Shown: positions 33,371-42,874, counted from the first letter of the stretch. The stretch: DNA of 64,000 bases from JBIYSM02 sp044759095 (GCF_044759095.2 NZ_JBIYSM020000013.1:1-64000), one strand, 5' to 3'. Numbers and translations are program-made. The notes: generated from the sequence alone by a model not told the origin.

Positions 33371-34577
33371 AGTACTCCTTTGTCTTTTTCAACCCGGCGA
33401 CAAATACGTCCACTTCTTCCTCCGTATTGTACAGATAGAAGCTTGCCCGGGCGGTGGCTGTTACCTGCAGCCATTTCATCAGCGGCTGTGCGCAGTGGTG
33501 ACCTGCACGCACCGCAATGCCGTGGCTGTCCAGCACCGTTGCCAGGTCGTGCGGATGAACGTCTGCCAGGTTAAACGTAATTAAGCTGCTTCGATCCGTT
33601 TTCGGACCGTAGACAGTCAAACCATCAATCTCACGCATTTGCTCCATCGCGTAGGAGACCAGTTTTTTCTCATGCCGTTCGATGTTCTCCAGACCGATCT
33701 CGTTGAGGAAGTCGATGGCTGCTCCCAAACCGATGACGCCGCCGATGATCGGCGTTCCTCCTTCAAATTTCCACGGAAGCTCCTTCCAGGTGGAGTCGTA
33801 CAGTTCGACGAAGTCAATCATTTCCCCGCCGAACTCAAACGGTTCCATCCGCTCCAGCAGCGCGCGCTTGCCGTAGAGTACGCCGACGCCGGTCGGTCCG
33901 CACATCTTGTGGCTGGAAAACGCGTAAAAGTCGCAATCCAGCTCCTGCACGTCGATCTTTTTATGCGGGGCGCCCTGCGCTCCGTCGACGAACAGGATGG
34001 CTCCGTGCTGATGGGCAATCTCGGCGATTTCCTTCACCGGGGTCGTATCACCCAGCACATTGGAGATGTGGTGGATGGCGACAATCTTAGTATGGGCCGT
34101 AATGGTATCTTTCACCGCTTCCAGGGAGACCGTACCGTCTTCTTGAAGCGGGATGAACTTGAAGGTGGCGCCGGTAGCCTTGGCTGCCTGCTGCCACGGA
34201 ATGAAGTTGCTGTGGTGCTCCACCACTGTAGTGACAATCTCGTCACCGGGCTTCAGAATAGCGCGAGCGTAGCCGTTTGCCACCATGTTCACCGCGGTTG
34301 TCGTTCCGCGGGTAAAGACGACTTCCGCCATTTCCCTGGCGTTGATGAAGGCGCGGACCTTTTCCCGGGCGCCTTCATAACCGTCTGTCGCCTTGGAGCC
34401 CAACGTATGTACACCGCGGTGCACGTTGGAATTGTATTCCTTGTAGTACTTGTCTAACGCCTCAATCACTTGAATCGGCTTCTGCGACGTAGCCGCATTG
34501 TCCAGATAAACAAGCGGATGGCCGTTTACTTCCTGATTGAGGATGGGAAAGTATTGCCTAAGCTCCTTGGCGTTCAT
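33351..34577 (-). CDS. sufS: Cysteine desulfurase SufS
   Basis: SufS takes sulfur from cysteine with pyridoxal phosphate. The 408-residue protein has the Schiff-base lysine in FSSHKMCGPTGVGVLYGK and the catalytic persulfide cysteine in RAGHHCAQPLM. Its start overlaps the sufD stop by one base, indicating coupling. Confidence 0.98.
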   Translation of the reverse strand: MNAKELRQYFPILNQEVNGHPLVYLDNAATSQKPIQVIEALDKYYKEYNSNVHRGVHTLGSKATDGYEGAREKVRAFINAREMAEVVFTRGTTTAVNMVANGYARAILKPGDEIVTTVVEHHSNFIPWQQAAKATGATFKFIPLQEDGTVSLEAVKDTITAHTKIVAIHHISNVLGDTTPVKEIAEIAHQHGAILFVDGAQGAPHKKIDVQELDCDFYAFSSHKMCGPTGVGVLYGKRALLERMEPFEFGGEMIDFVELYDSTWKELPWKFEGGTPIIGGVIGLGAAIDFLNEIGLENIERHEKKLVSYAMEQMREIDGLTVYGPKTDRSSLITFNLADVHPHDLATVLDSHGIAVRAGHHCAQPLMKWLQVTATARASFYLYNTEEEVDVFVAGLKKTKEYFGNVFS

Positions 34578-35875
34578 TAGCCCAACTTCCTTTCGAGCGC
34601 CTGACGAAGTCTGTTTTTCACTTCTTCGATCGGGATCTCTGCTACGACAGGGTCAAGGAATCCGAGAATGATCAGTCGTTCCGCTTCTTGGCGCGTAATG
34701 CCGCGGGACATGAGATAGTAAAGGCTTTCTTCACTCACACGTCCTACGGATGCTGCGTGGCCTGCTTTTACGTCATCTTCGTCAATGAGCAGGATCGGAT
34801 TGGCGTCACCGCGCGCTTTTTCACTGAGCATGAGGATGTTTTCCGCCTGCTCGCCGTTCGCCTTTTCCGCGCCCTTCTCAATTTTGGTGATCCCGTTCAA
34901 AATGGAGACTGCTTCTCCGGTCATCACGGCCTTGCTCACCATGTCGGACTCGGAGTGGGTTCCGATGTGCTGAACCTGGGAAGTCAGGTTTTGACGCTGG
35001 GTGCCGGTACCGATCGAAACGGTCTTGGTATTTGCACGGGAACCGTTGCCTTTCAAAACAGTGGTGTTGTTGGCCACCGTGTTGCCATCGTTCATTTCAC
35101 CCAAAATCCATTCCATGTGACCGTCGCGATCGACCACGGCGCGGCGGAATGTGTAGTCATGGACGTTTTCCGACAGGGAGCGAACGGAGGCTACCTGTAC
35201 AGAAGCGCCCGGTCCGACATACACTTCCACGATGCTGTTCGCCACCATGTTGACGCCCTCTATAGACACGTACGTGTCCACATACGTCACCTTGCTGTGG
35301 GCTTCCGCCACGATCAAAACGTGAGGACAGAGCAGCGCGTCTTCCCCGGCCACTTCGAATACGGCTTGCAGCGGAACTTCCACGACCACGTTTTTCGGCA
35401 CGTAGAGGAATACACCGCCGTTTACAACGGCCGTATGCAGGGCCGTCAATTTATGTTCATCGTATTTCACCACATTCAACAGGTATTTTTGCACCAAATC
35501 GCCGTGCTCGCGCAGAGCAGTGGCCAGATCCGTGAATATGACACCTTGCTTCGCCAGTTCCTCTGTTGTTGCGTGGTACACGATGGACGCGTTTTTCTGA
35601 ACCAGCAGGTTTTTCACCGCGTCAACGTCGATTTGCGCCTTCACCACGTCGTCCAATTCGGCTTTTCCTGCCGCTTTACCGCTCGTCTGGAACGGCAAAA
35701 ACTGCTCGATGTTCCACTTGTCGATCTTGGTCTTCTCCAGAACAGGAAGCCCCAGCTTGCCTGCAGCCTCAAGGGCCGAGAGACGCTTTTCCAGAAACCA
35801 GGCCGGCTCCTGATTTGCCTTGGAGTACTCCGTAATTGCTTCGCGGTCGAAGCGGAGCTGCATTTCCACACTCAT
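34577..35875 (-). CDS. sufD: Fe-S cluster assembly protein SufD
   Basis: SufD pairs with SufB and SufC in the scaffold complex. The 432-residue protein has an N-terminal helical region and a right-handed beta-helix core with the C-terminal VGRVSEESLYYLMSRGITRQ motif that binds SufC. It is 21 bases downstream of sufC. Confidence 0.97.
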   Translation of the reverse strand: MSVEMQLRFDREAITEYSKANQEPAWFLEKRLSALEAAGKLGLPVLEKTKIDKWNIEQFLPFQTSGKAAGKAELDDVVKAQIDVDAVKNLLVQKNASIVYHATTEELAKQGVIFTDLATALREHGDLVQKYLLNVVKYDEHKLTALHTAVVNGGVFLYVPKNVVVEVPLQAVFEVAGEDALLCPHVLIVAEAHSKVTYVDTYVSIEGVNMVANSIVEVYVGPGASVQVASVRSLSENVHDYTFRRAVVDRDGHMEWILGEMNDGNTVANNTTVLKGNGSRANTKTVSIGTGTQRQNLTSQVQHIGTHSESDMVSKAVMTGEAVSILNGITKIEKGAEKANGEQAENILMLSEKARGDANPILLIDEDDVKAGHAASVGRVSEESLYYLMSRGITRQEAERLIILGFLDPVVAEIPIEEVKNRLRQALERKLG

Positions 35876-35896
35876 CTCACTAATGCCCTCCCTCTC

Positions 35897-36685
35897 CTAC
35901 ACGTTTGCGTTTACGGTTTCATCAACGATACCGAGTTCTTCTTTGATCCAATCGTAGCCCTCTGCCTCCAGACGCTCTGCCAGCTCGGGACCGCCGGACT
36001 TGACAATGCGGCCCTGCATCATCACGTGAACGAAGTCAGGCTTGATGTAGTTCAGCAGGCGCTGGTAGTGGGTGATAATCAGGAAACCGCGTTCTGCGGA
36101 GCGCATTGCGTTCACGCCGTTCGCCACCACTTTGAGCGCGTCAATGTCGAGACCGGAGTCGATCTCGTCGAGAATACAGATTTTCGGCTCCAGCATCATC
36201 ATTTGCAGGATCTCGTTGCGTTTCTTCTCACCGCCGGAGAAACCTTCGTTCAGATAGCGGTGCGCAAAGGACTCATCCATTTCCAGGGCGGCCATTTTCT
36301 TGTCCAGTTCGCGGATAAACTTCATCAGGGAAATCTCGTTGCCTTCACCGCGGCGCGCGTTGATTGCGGAACGCAGGAAGTCGGTGTTGGTCACACCGCT
36401 GATTTCGGATGGATACTGCATGGCCAGGAACAGACCGGCACGCGCGCGCTCGTCGACTGCCATTTCCAGTACATCTTCTCCGTTCAACAGCACTTCGCCT
36501 TCGGTTACTTCGTATTTCGGGTGGCCCATCAGCGTGGAAGCCAGAGTAGATTTACCCGTTCCGTTCGGACCCATGATGGCGTGCACTTCGCCGCCCTTGA
36601 TCTCCAGGTTGAGGCCTTTCAGAATCTCTTTGTCTTCGATTTTTGCACGAAGATTTTTTATCTGCAAATGCGGTACTGCTGTCAT
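35897..36685 (-). CDS. sufC: Fe-S cluster assembly ATPase SufC
   Basis: SufC is a cytosolic ABC-type ATPase that drives conformational change in SufBD. The 262 residues show Walker A GPNGTGKSTLAST, signature FSGGEKKRNEI and Walker B CILDEIDSGLD. The start at 36685 (MTAVPHLQIKNL) follows CGGAGGG; an in-frame start 18 bases upstream lacks such a site. It is the first gene of the operon. Confidence 0.97.
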   Translation of the reverse strand: MTAVPHLQIKNLRAKIEDKEILKGLNLEIKGGEVHAIMGPNGTGKSTLASTLMGHPKYEVTEGEVLLNGEDVLEMAVDERARAGLFLAMQYPSEISGVTNTDFLRSAINARRGEGNEISLMKFIRELDKKMAALEMDESFAHRYLNEGFSGGEKKRNEILQMMMLEPKICILDEIDSGLDIDALKVVANGVNAMRSAERGFLIITHYQRLLNYIKPDFVHVMMQGRIVKSGGPELAERLEAEGYDWIKEELGIVDETVNANV

Positions 36686-36721
36686 GTTTTTTCCCTCCGT
36701 CACGATTAAATGAGCTGGGTT

Positions 36722-36769
36722 ATTCTCAATCCATTCTCAATTACTATCTTATAATAAGAATAATTATAA
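36722..36769 (-). promoter_or_regulatory. suf promoter region with repeats and a palindrome
   Basis: Upstream of sufC lie a direct repeat ATTCTCAAT (36722-36730 and 36733-36741) and a perfect 7-7-7 palindrome TTATAAT-N7-ATTATAA (36749-36769). The palindrome arms equal those of a PerR box (TTATAAT.ATTATAA) but with a longer spacer; the GAGAAT repeats on the minus strand resemble Fur-type half sites. Iron or peroxide control of suf is plausible but unproven. Confidence 0.45.
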
Positions 36770-37100
36770 AGCAAGGAATGGAACATATCTGTAATTTTTA
36801 AATCATTATATTTAGAAAGTCCTCTCTTTACTCTGGGCACCCGCTTATTTTATCCAAAAAAAGCAAAAAAGCCGTCAGGAAGAAGTAGACATTGGAAAAC
36901 ACCCTGGCGGCAAACCCATGTATATGGCTAAGAAGGGGCAAAAAGAGCTGGGGATACCTGACATGAGGTGGAGAATAAAGTCCAAAAAAGGTGGTTGGAA
37001 ATGACAAGATAGGAGGTTTATATGGACAATGGAAGAGGCGCAAAGGCGAATTGAGAAAGTCATACACTTTTTAAAACAACGATCGTTCACAGTGGAACCT
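36770..37100. other. Intergenic stretch without a recognisable gene
   Basis: No gene is supported here. A plus-strand frame from about 36850 to 36999 lacks a start with a ribosome site. A 30-codon frame at 37029-37121 (MEEAQRRIEKVIHFLKQRSF then TVEPKKTQPT) has AGGAGG 12 bases upstream but ends inside repeat B2. Both may be remnants of a decayed gene into which B2 was placed. Confidence 0.4.
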
Positions 37101-37202
37101 AAGAAAACCCAGCCAACTTAAGCGATCGCTGGTGTCGGCTGGGGCCCCGAACACTTCTCTAGTGGCTGTATGGGATGTCCAATTTTATAAATTCTTATAC
37201 AC
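37101..37202 (-). repeat. Repeat B copy 2 (B2)
   Basis: Plus-strand stem CCCAGCCAAC (37108-37117) with GTCGGCTGGG (37134-37143) and loop core AGCGATCGCT. The single mismatch is A-C on the plus strand and G-U on the minus. The tail to ATACAC matches B3. It follows the terminator of the PIN toxin gene (minus strand). Confidence 0.92.
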
Positions 37203-37241
37203 GAAAAAAGCTGACGTCAGTTGAATATCGACGCCAGCTTG
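37203..37241 (-). terminator. Terminator of the PIN toxin-antitoxin operon
   Basis: AAGCTGGCGTC pairs with GACGTCAGCTT on the minus strand with one internal mismatch, followed by TTTT. B2 begins directly after. Confidence 0.8.
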
Positions 37242-37294
37242 CTTCCTCGGTGTTTTTTTCAGTGTCCACTATATCGGTGTTGACCAATGCAATG

Positions 37295-37804
37295 TCATTT
37301 TTTATCCACTTTTTCAATTTTATTGGGGTTTCGATGCAATTGATTGGTCGTATAATCACGAACAAATCTAAGTGGCTGTACTACTTTCACCTGATTGGTT
37401 TCTTCTATACTTAGATCAAGGAGACCACTTTCTTTGTCGTTCGTGATGAGGTAATCAGCACCAAGTTGAATAGCCAAAAAGAGAAATTTAAGATCGTTAT
37501 CATCATGGATCGAAATTTCACGTCTTGGTACAGGTTTTGGAATCCAGTATGGTCTGGCCCGTCTCATAAAATCCGCAATGATCATGTATAATTCAAAAGA
37601 GTCTGACTCCTGAGCTAAAGAAATAGCAGAAGAAGCAATGATAGCCAGTTCGTCTGCTGTTGCATTGGACATCCCCAGATGTACCTTTCCATCCTTTACA
37701 AGACGAGTAATCTCTTCATCGCAACTCATGTTCTTCCCTATTTCGGGCCAATAAGCATTAATAAATACGTTTGTATCTACTACAAGAAGGGGCTTGTACG
37801 ACAT
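37295..37804 (-). CDS. PIN-domain toxin (probable ribonuclease)
   Basis: The 169-residue protein has the PIN acidic residues: VVDTNVFINAYWP (first Asp), NATADELAII (Glu), HDDNDLKFLFLAIQLGADYL (Asp pair) and TNDKE near the end of the fold. PIN toxins cleave RNA with Mg2+. It lies 15 bases downstream of a 60-residue gene on the same strand, and a palindrome covers the operon promoter. This is the layout of a type II toxin-antitoxin pair. Target RNA unknown. Confidence 0.88.
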   Translation of the reverse strand: MSYKPLLVVDTNVFINAYWPEIGKNMSCDEEITRLVKDGKVHLGMSNATADELAIIASSAISLAQESDSFELYMIIADFMRRARPYWIPKPVPRREISIHDDNDLKFLFLAIQLGADYLITNDKESGLLDLSIEETNQVKVVQPLRFVRDYTTNQLHRNPNKIEKVDKK

Positions 37805-37819
37805 AAACGTAAGCAGCTC

Positions 37820-38002
37820 CTACGGATTTTTTCTGTTGCGAAATTTGTTCAAAACATCTTTTAGATGCTTATTCATTTGATCGTTGGATATGCCAGCTTT
37901 TTGGGTCCATGCTTGAACGCGTACAGCTTCTTTTTCAAAAAGGCTGGGAGCAACGGCAGGTCGAGTCTTTTGAACAGTATAGTTCATCATCTTTTTCCCC
38001 AT
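37820..38002 (-). CDS. Antitoxin partner of the PIN toxin
   Basis: The 60-residue basic protein (MGKKMMNYTVQKTRPAVAPS ...) has no recognised DNA-binding fold, but its size, position just before the PIN gene and the perfect operator upstream fit an antitoxin. AAGGAGG lies 9 bases before ATG. It could bind the toxin with its C-terminal helix (MNKHLKDVLNKFRNRKNP). Confidence 0.72.
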   Translation of the reverse strand: MGKKMMNYTVQKTRPAVAPSLFEKEAVRVQAWTQKAGISNDQMNKHLKDVLNKFRNRKNP

Positions 38003-38020
38003 TTCCTTCGGCCTCCTTTA

Positions 38021-38041
38021 TATATCAGTATGACTGATATA
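38021..38041. promoter_or_regulatory. Operator palindrome of the toxin-antitoxin operon
   Basis: TATATCAGT-ATG-ACTGATATA is a perfect 9-3-9 palindrome directly before the antitoxin ribosome site. It is the expected position for autorepression. Confidence 0.75.
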
Positions 38042-38130
38042 TACAAAAGAGATACTCGTTTTAATGCCTATCGTATCAGATTTTATTGACAAATGATAGT
38101 TTTTTCACTTTCAAACTACGGATATAAAAA

Positions 38131-38172
38131 GGCACAGGCTGTTGTCATCATGCGGATAACAACAGCCTGTGG
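38131..38172 (-). terminator. Terminator of pckA
   Basis: CACAGGCTGTTGT pairs with ACAACAGCCTGTG; the minus strand continues CCTTTTTATA. It lies 10 bases past the stop. Confidence 0.9.
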
Positions 38173-38181
38173 TCGTCTTCA

Positions 38182-39762
<1,581 letters not shown>

Positions 39763-39919
39763 GTGTGAACGTTCTCCTTCCCAATGTATCTCACGTATTA
39801 TGCCTTTTATTTATCGTTCGATTTGTAATTAGTATATCACATTTAACCAAATAAGCTACAGTATTTTATTTTTTAGGTGTGAAGAAAATGTGAAAGCTTG
39901 TTCACAGTCGTTTATGCAT

Positions 39920-40022
39920 AAGAAAACCCAGCCGACTTTAGCTAACGCTGGTGTCGGCTGGGGCCCCGAACCCTTTCCTTGTGGTTGTATTCGATGTCCA
40001 AATTTATAAATTCTTATACACT
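39920..40022 (-). repeat. Repeat B copy 3 (B3), best preserved
   Basis: Perfect 10-bp stem CCCAGCCGAC (39927-39936) with GTCGGCTGGG (39953-39962), loop core AGCTAACGCT, then GGGGCCCCGAAC and a 60-base A+T-rich tail. On the minus strand the hairpin is followed by TTTTCTTA, so it resembles an intrinsic terminator. It lies just after the terminator of the M20 amidohydrolase gene. Confidence 0.95.
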
Positions 40023-40057
40023 CAAAAAAGCGAGGTGAACCGAAACGTTCACCTCGC
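40023..40057 (-). terminator. Terminator of the M20 amidohydrolase gene
   Basis: GCGAGGTGAAC/GTTCACCTCGC with T6 on the minus strand; it begins at the stop codon and B3 follows. Confidence 0.92.
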
Positions 40058-40060
40058 CGC

Positions 40061-41206
40061 TCATGCCTTTTGTTCAAACGTCCGCACCACAACCCGGGCC
40101 AGGATCTCTACACCCTTCAGCAGTGCCGAGCGGTCAAACCGCATATGGGGATGATGCAGTCCCGGCTGAAGATCACAGCCGAGCGCGAGCATTGTCGCTT
40201 TGATCTGTGGCCGTTCCACCGTATAGAAGTGGAAGTCTTCCGCTCCCGGGCTGACAGGCGCCGGGCGCAAGTGATCCTCTCCCAGCACGTCTACAATCGC
40301 CTGTTCCATAAGTGCCTTCGCCTGATCGTCCACTTCCGCCGCCACCATGCGGGAGCCGGTGCTGACCTGGATCTCGGCCTGGAACATGGCGGACACACCG
40401 GCAATGACCTGATTGACGCGCTCGACCAGATCGTCCATCTGCTGGTTGGTTTGGGCGCGCAGGTCAAGTGCGAAACGGGCCTTGTCGGGAATGATGTTGT
40501 AACTTTCCCCTCCTGCCTGCAGCATGGTCATTTTCACCGTTGCCGGAATCACCGGATTGGTGTGGATGCTTCCAAGTCCATTCACAATCGCGCTTGCCAC
40601 CTCGATGGCGTTGATCCCCAGATGCGGCCGTGCGCCGTGGGCGGATACACCGGTAATCTCCCCGTACATAAACATCGCCGCACCGTTGTAAATCGCCGGT
40701 CCCGCATCCCCCGCCGCCATCTCCTGAATGGGTCTGAGATGGACGCCGTACAGGTAGTCGATATCATCCACGACGCCTTTTTCAATCAGTTTTAATGCCC
40801 CTGTTCCCTTCTCTTCTGCAGGCTGGAACAGGATTTTCAACGTTCCCGGCGGTTGGTAACCGGAAGCGATCAACGACTCCACTGCCTCCAGCACGATCGT
40901 CATGTGAGCGTCGTGCCCGCAGGAATGATTGGCCCGCCATTCCCCGTTTACTTCCTGCCAGAGGGCGTCAATATCTGTTCGAAGTCCCACGACGGGTTTG
41001 CCCTCGCCCCACTCGGCAACCAATCCTGTACAGTCGTCGAATGTGGTCACTTTCAGCCCAAGCTTGCGCATTCGCTCCGCGAGATAACGGGTGGTCTCCA
41101 CTTCCTTCCAGCTAATCTCGGGATGTGCGTGCAAGTGATCGAAGGTCTCAAAAATGGTCGCCTCTCTCGCAGCAATCCTGTCTTTTAACGGCAGCGCTGT
41201 CGTCAT
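40061..41206 (-). CDS. M20D-family amidohydrolase/aminoacylase
   Basis: The 381-residue metallopeptidase-like protein begins MTTALPLKDRI and has the family blocks HAHPEISWKEVETT, GLRTDIDALW, NHSCGHDAHMTI, QPAEEKGTGALKLI and, near the C-terminus, GAEDFHFY. Two metals are expected; the cysteine in SCGHD is a ligand. Substrates of the family are N-acyl amino acids or amidated auxin-like compounds. The start at 41206 follows AAGGAGGGAG. Confidence 0.92.
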   Translation of the reverse strand: MTTALPLKDRIAAREATIFETFDHLHAHPEISWKEVETTRYLAERMRKLGLKVTTFDDCTGLVAEWGEGKPVVGLRTDIDALWQEVNGEWRANHSCGHDAHMTIVLEAVESLIASGYQPPGTLKILFQPAEEKGTGALKLIEKGVVDDIDYLYGVHLRPIQEMAAGDAGPAIYNGAAMFMYGEITGVSAHGARPHLGINAIEVASAIVNGLGSIHTNPVIPATVKMTMLQAGGESYNIIPDKARFALDLRAQTNQQMDDLVERVNQVIAGVSAMFQAEIQVSTGSRMVAAEVDDQAKALMEQAIVDVLGEDHLRPAPVSPGAEDFHFYTVERPQIKATMLALGCDLQPGLHHPHMRFDRSALLKGVEILARVVVRTFEQKA

Positions 41207-41280
41207 ACGGCAACTCCCTCCTTGTTGGATAAACGTCGGATTTATTATATCACGCAGGGAAAACAATTCGGACTTTTGCC

Positions 41281-41324
41281 AAAAAAGAAGAGGCTTGATC
41301 CGACAGCGGATCTGCCTCCTCTCG
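41281..41324 (-). terminator. Terminator of the SCP2-like gene
   Basis: GAGGCAGATCCG/CGGATCAAGCCTC on the minus strand, followed by TTCTTTTTT, overlapping the stop region. Confidence 0.85.
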
Positions 41325-41325
41325 T

Positions 41326-41670
41326 CTAACACGTCAACCTCAGCAGCGCATCCATCTTTAATTGATCGCGTATTTGTCCCTTCACATACACAATCTGTTT
41401 GGCCCGTAGATAGACAAGCTCTTCACCGCCGAACAGCATCATCAGATCAGCTTCCCGGCCGCGCAGCACCAGATCGGCCTTCTGGTCTTCCTGCCACTCC
41501 GCCCATTCTACTCCGCTGCCGGAAAACGTCAGGCAGAACTGCATATGCCGATCTTCCACGACAATTCCCACGCGCTTTTCCCAACCGGCCATCAGCAGCC
41601 GCAAATGGGCTTTATGCCCCAGGCGTTCCACAAAAGCGGCCAACAAGAAAGTCAATGTCCCCAACATCAC
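41326..41670 (-). CDS. SCP2-like small protein
   Basis: The 114-residue protein fits a reduced sterol-carrier-protein-2 fold: a helical start, a central sheet with FCLTFSGSGVEWAEW, then ADLVLRGREADLMMLFGGEE and the C-terminal GQIRDQLKMDALLRL, which resembles SCP2 'ltG.lkA.GD...a..l..lf'. It may bind a lipid. It stands between A2 and the amidohydrolase. The assignment is from pattern only. Confidence 0.6.
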   Translation of the reverse strand: MMLGTLTFLLAAFVERLGHKAHLRLLMAGWEKRVGIVVEDRHMQFCLTFSGSGVEWAEWQEDQKADLVLRGREADLMMLFGGEELVYLRAKQIVYVKGQIRDQLKMDALLRLTC

Positions 41671-41699
41671 GCCATCCCCCTCTTCACTGCTTTGAGGTT

Positions 41700-41791
41700 C
41701 GGGGGCGACTGGGTCGAATCCTTTGACGAGCGGTAGGAAGTCATGTCAGCTCTTGTCTTTGCCGATGTCTTTTTCTCGACAACACGAATAT
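41700..41791. other. Segment similar to the insertion-sequence edge at 120-160
   Basis: The stretch around 41742-41775 (ending CTCGACAACAC) resembles bases 130-164 near the left window edge, with about 24 of 33 positions matching, including an 11-base identity. It lies directly before A2 and may be an insertion-sequence scar. No gene is seen here. Confidence 0.35.
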
Positions 41792-41919
41792 AAAAAAAGC
41801 TTCGATTGAAGCCCTCTCGAAGAAGCTGGTTCTTCGTTAGAGGAAACTTTTTATGCGTTCCGGAAAGTTTATTTCAGGACGCTTTCACACGGTGAAGCCC
41901 TTAAACTTTCCTACACGAT
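41792..41919 (-). repeat. Repeat A copy 2 (A2)
   Basis: Identical to A1 and A3 over 128 bases. On the minus strand it directly follows the terminator-like 3' end of B4, so the two repeat families are placed end to end. Confidence 0.95.
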
Positions 41920-41993
41920 AAGAAAACCCACCCGGCATTAGCTAACGCTTCACCGGGCGGGGCCCCGAACCCTTTCCTAGTGGCCACCATATA
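41920..41993 (-). repeat. Repeat B copy 4 (B4), short form
   Basis: Plus-strand stem CCCACCCGG (41927-41935) with CCGGGCGGG (41953-41961), loop core AGCTAACGCT, then GGGGCCCCGAAC. Several stem bases differ from B3, yet pairing is kept; the one mismatch is A-C on the plus strand and G-U on the minus. The long tail of B1-B3 is missing beyond CTAGTGGC. Confidence 0.92.
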
Positions 41994-42021
41994 AAAACGC
42001 CTGACCGATCGTCAGGCGTCG
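41994..42021 (-). terminator. Terminator of the VOC gene
   Basis: ACGCCTGAC/GTCAGGCGT with TTTTAT on the minus strand; it overlaps the VOC stop codon, and B4 follows. Confidence 0.88.
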
Positions 42022-42413
42022 TAATCGTCATATTCGTCTTTATCCAATCTCACTTCGAGGTGATGGCCTTCCGGGGTCTCAAAATAGAGGTTAAAGCTCG
42101 CGGGTCGCTGAATCGGACCGCGGTAACAGATGTTTTCCGCCTCCAGTTTATCCACCAGATAGTCCAGTTCAGCCCTGCTTGTGACGGAAAAGGCAATGTG
42201 GTCAATTTGCCCTACCCCGTTTCGCCCTTCTTCTCCCGAATGGGGATGAAGGCCAATTCTTGTGTAAGTGCCGATTTGAAAGTAGATGGGCGCTCCTTCT
42301 ACCAGGTGTTCGGATGGGATCGGAACCTCCAATATATCTTTAAAAAAAAGAGCTACTTTCACGACATCGCGACAGTTGAGTGCGATGTGGTGAACACCTT
42401 TCAAATGAAACAT
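42012..42413 (-). CDS. VOC-family (glyoxalase-like) protein
   Basis: The 133-residue protein has two beta-alpha-beta-beta-beta units with metal ligands in GVHHIALNCRD, GQIDHIAFSV and HHLEVRL. Members include lyases, isomerases and resistance proteins; the very acidic end (DKDEYDDYDA) is unusual. Substrate unknown. It is a full-length relative of the broken VOC gene at 10084, not a close copy. Confidence 0.85.
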   Translation of the reverse strand: MFHLKGVHHIALNCRDVVKVALFFKDILEVPIPSEHLVEGAPIYFQIGTYTRIGLHPHSGEEGRNGVGQIDHIAFSVTSRAELDYLVDKLEAENICYRGPIQRPASFNLYFETPEGHHLEVRLDKDEYDDYDA

Positions 42414-42439
42414 TTACACAGCCTCCCAAGTGGACTCAA

Positions 42440-42874
42440 TCATGCGCTACGCTGCGACATTTCCTTGCGTTTATTGTACTGCTTCAATCGTTCGCTCAAC
42501 CGCTTCAGACGATGCTTCAGGGCTTCCCGCCATGCGTCGTCGTTTAAGTCCCTGGCCACGCCAAATAGATCAAGCGAAAGATCAATCTGCTGCTTCAGGA
42601 TGTCTGCATAGCTCGCTGCATCATCCGTCATTGTACAATTCTCAAACAAATCAGATTTATTGTCAACACGAACAAAGTCGGCAAAATCGACTTCCGGCGC
42701 GTTATCTCCCTGAGCATATTCTACTAAAATTTCGTATTCACCCTCAATAGCAGGATGAACTTCGATTCGGTCACATACCGGGCAGAACAGGATCGGCACG
42801 TTGTGCACCAGTGTCTTGGAGTGGCGGACAGAACCAATCGAGCCAATCATTCCGGCTCCGCAGCAAAAACTCAT
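42440..42874 (-). CDS. Small protein with a CxxC zinc-knuckle, unknown function
   Basis: The 144-residue protein begins MSFCCGAGMIGSIGSVRHSK and has a second cysteine pair in FCPVCDRIEVHP, so four cysteines could hold one zinc. A C-terminal helical region rich in charged residues (DDAWREALKHRLKRLSERLK) follows. The start at 42874 is next to GGGAGGGAG. No family is recognised. Confidence 0.65.
   Translation of the reverse strand: MSFCCGAGMIGSIGSVRHSKTLVHNVPILFCPVCDRIEVHPAIEGEYEILVEYAQGDNAPEVDFADFVRVDNKSDLFENCTMTDDAASYADILKQQIDLSLDLFGVARDLNDDAWREALKHRLKRLSERLKQYNKRKEMSQRSA

Noticed and set aside
34688..36709. Long plus-strand reading frame (673 codons) opposite sufD and sufC
   Set aside because: It spans two proven genes and their junction, is rich in His, Arg and Phe as antisense frames are, and has no start signal.
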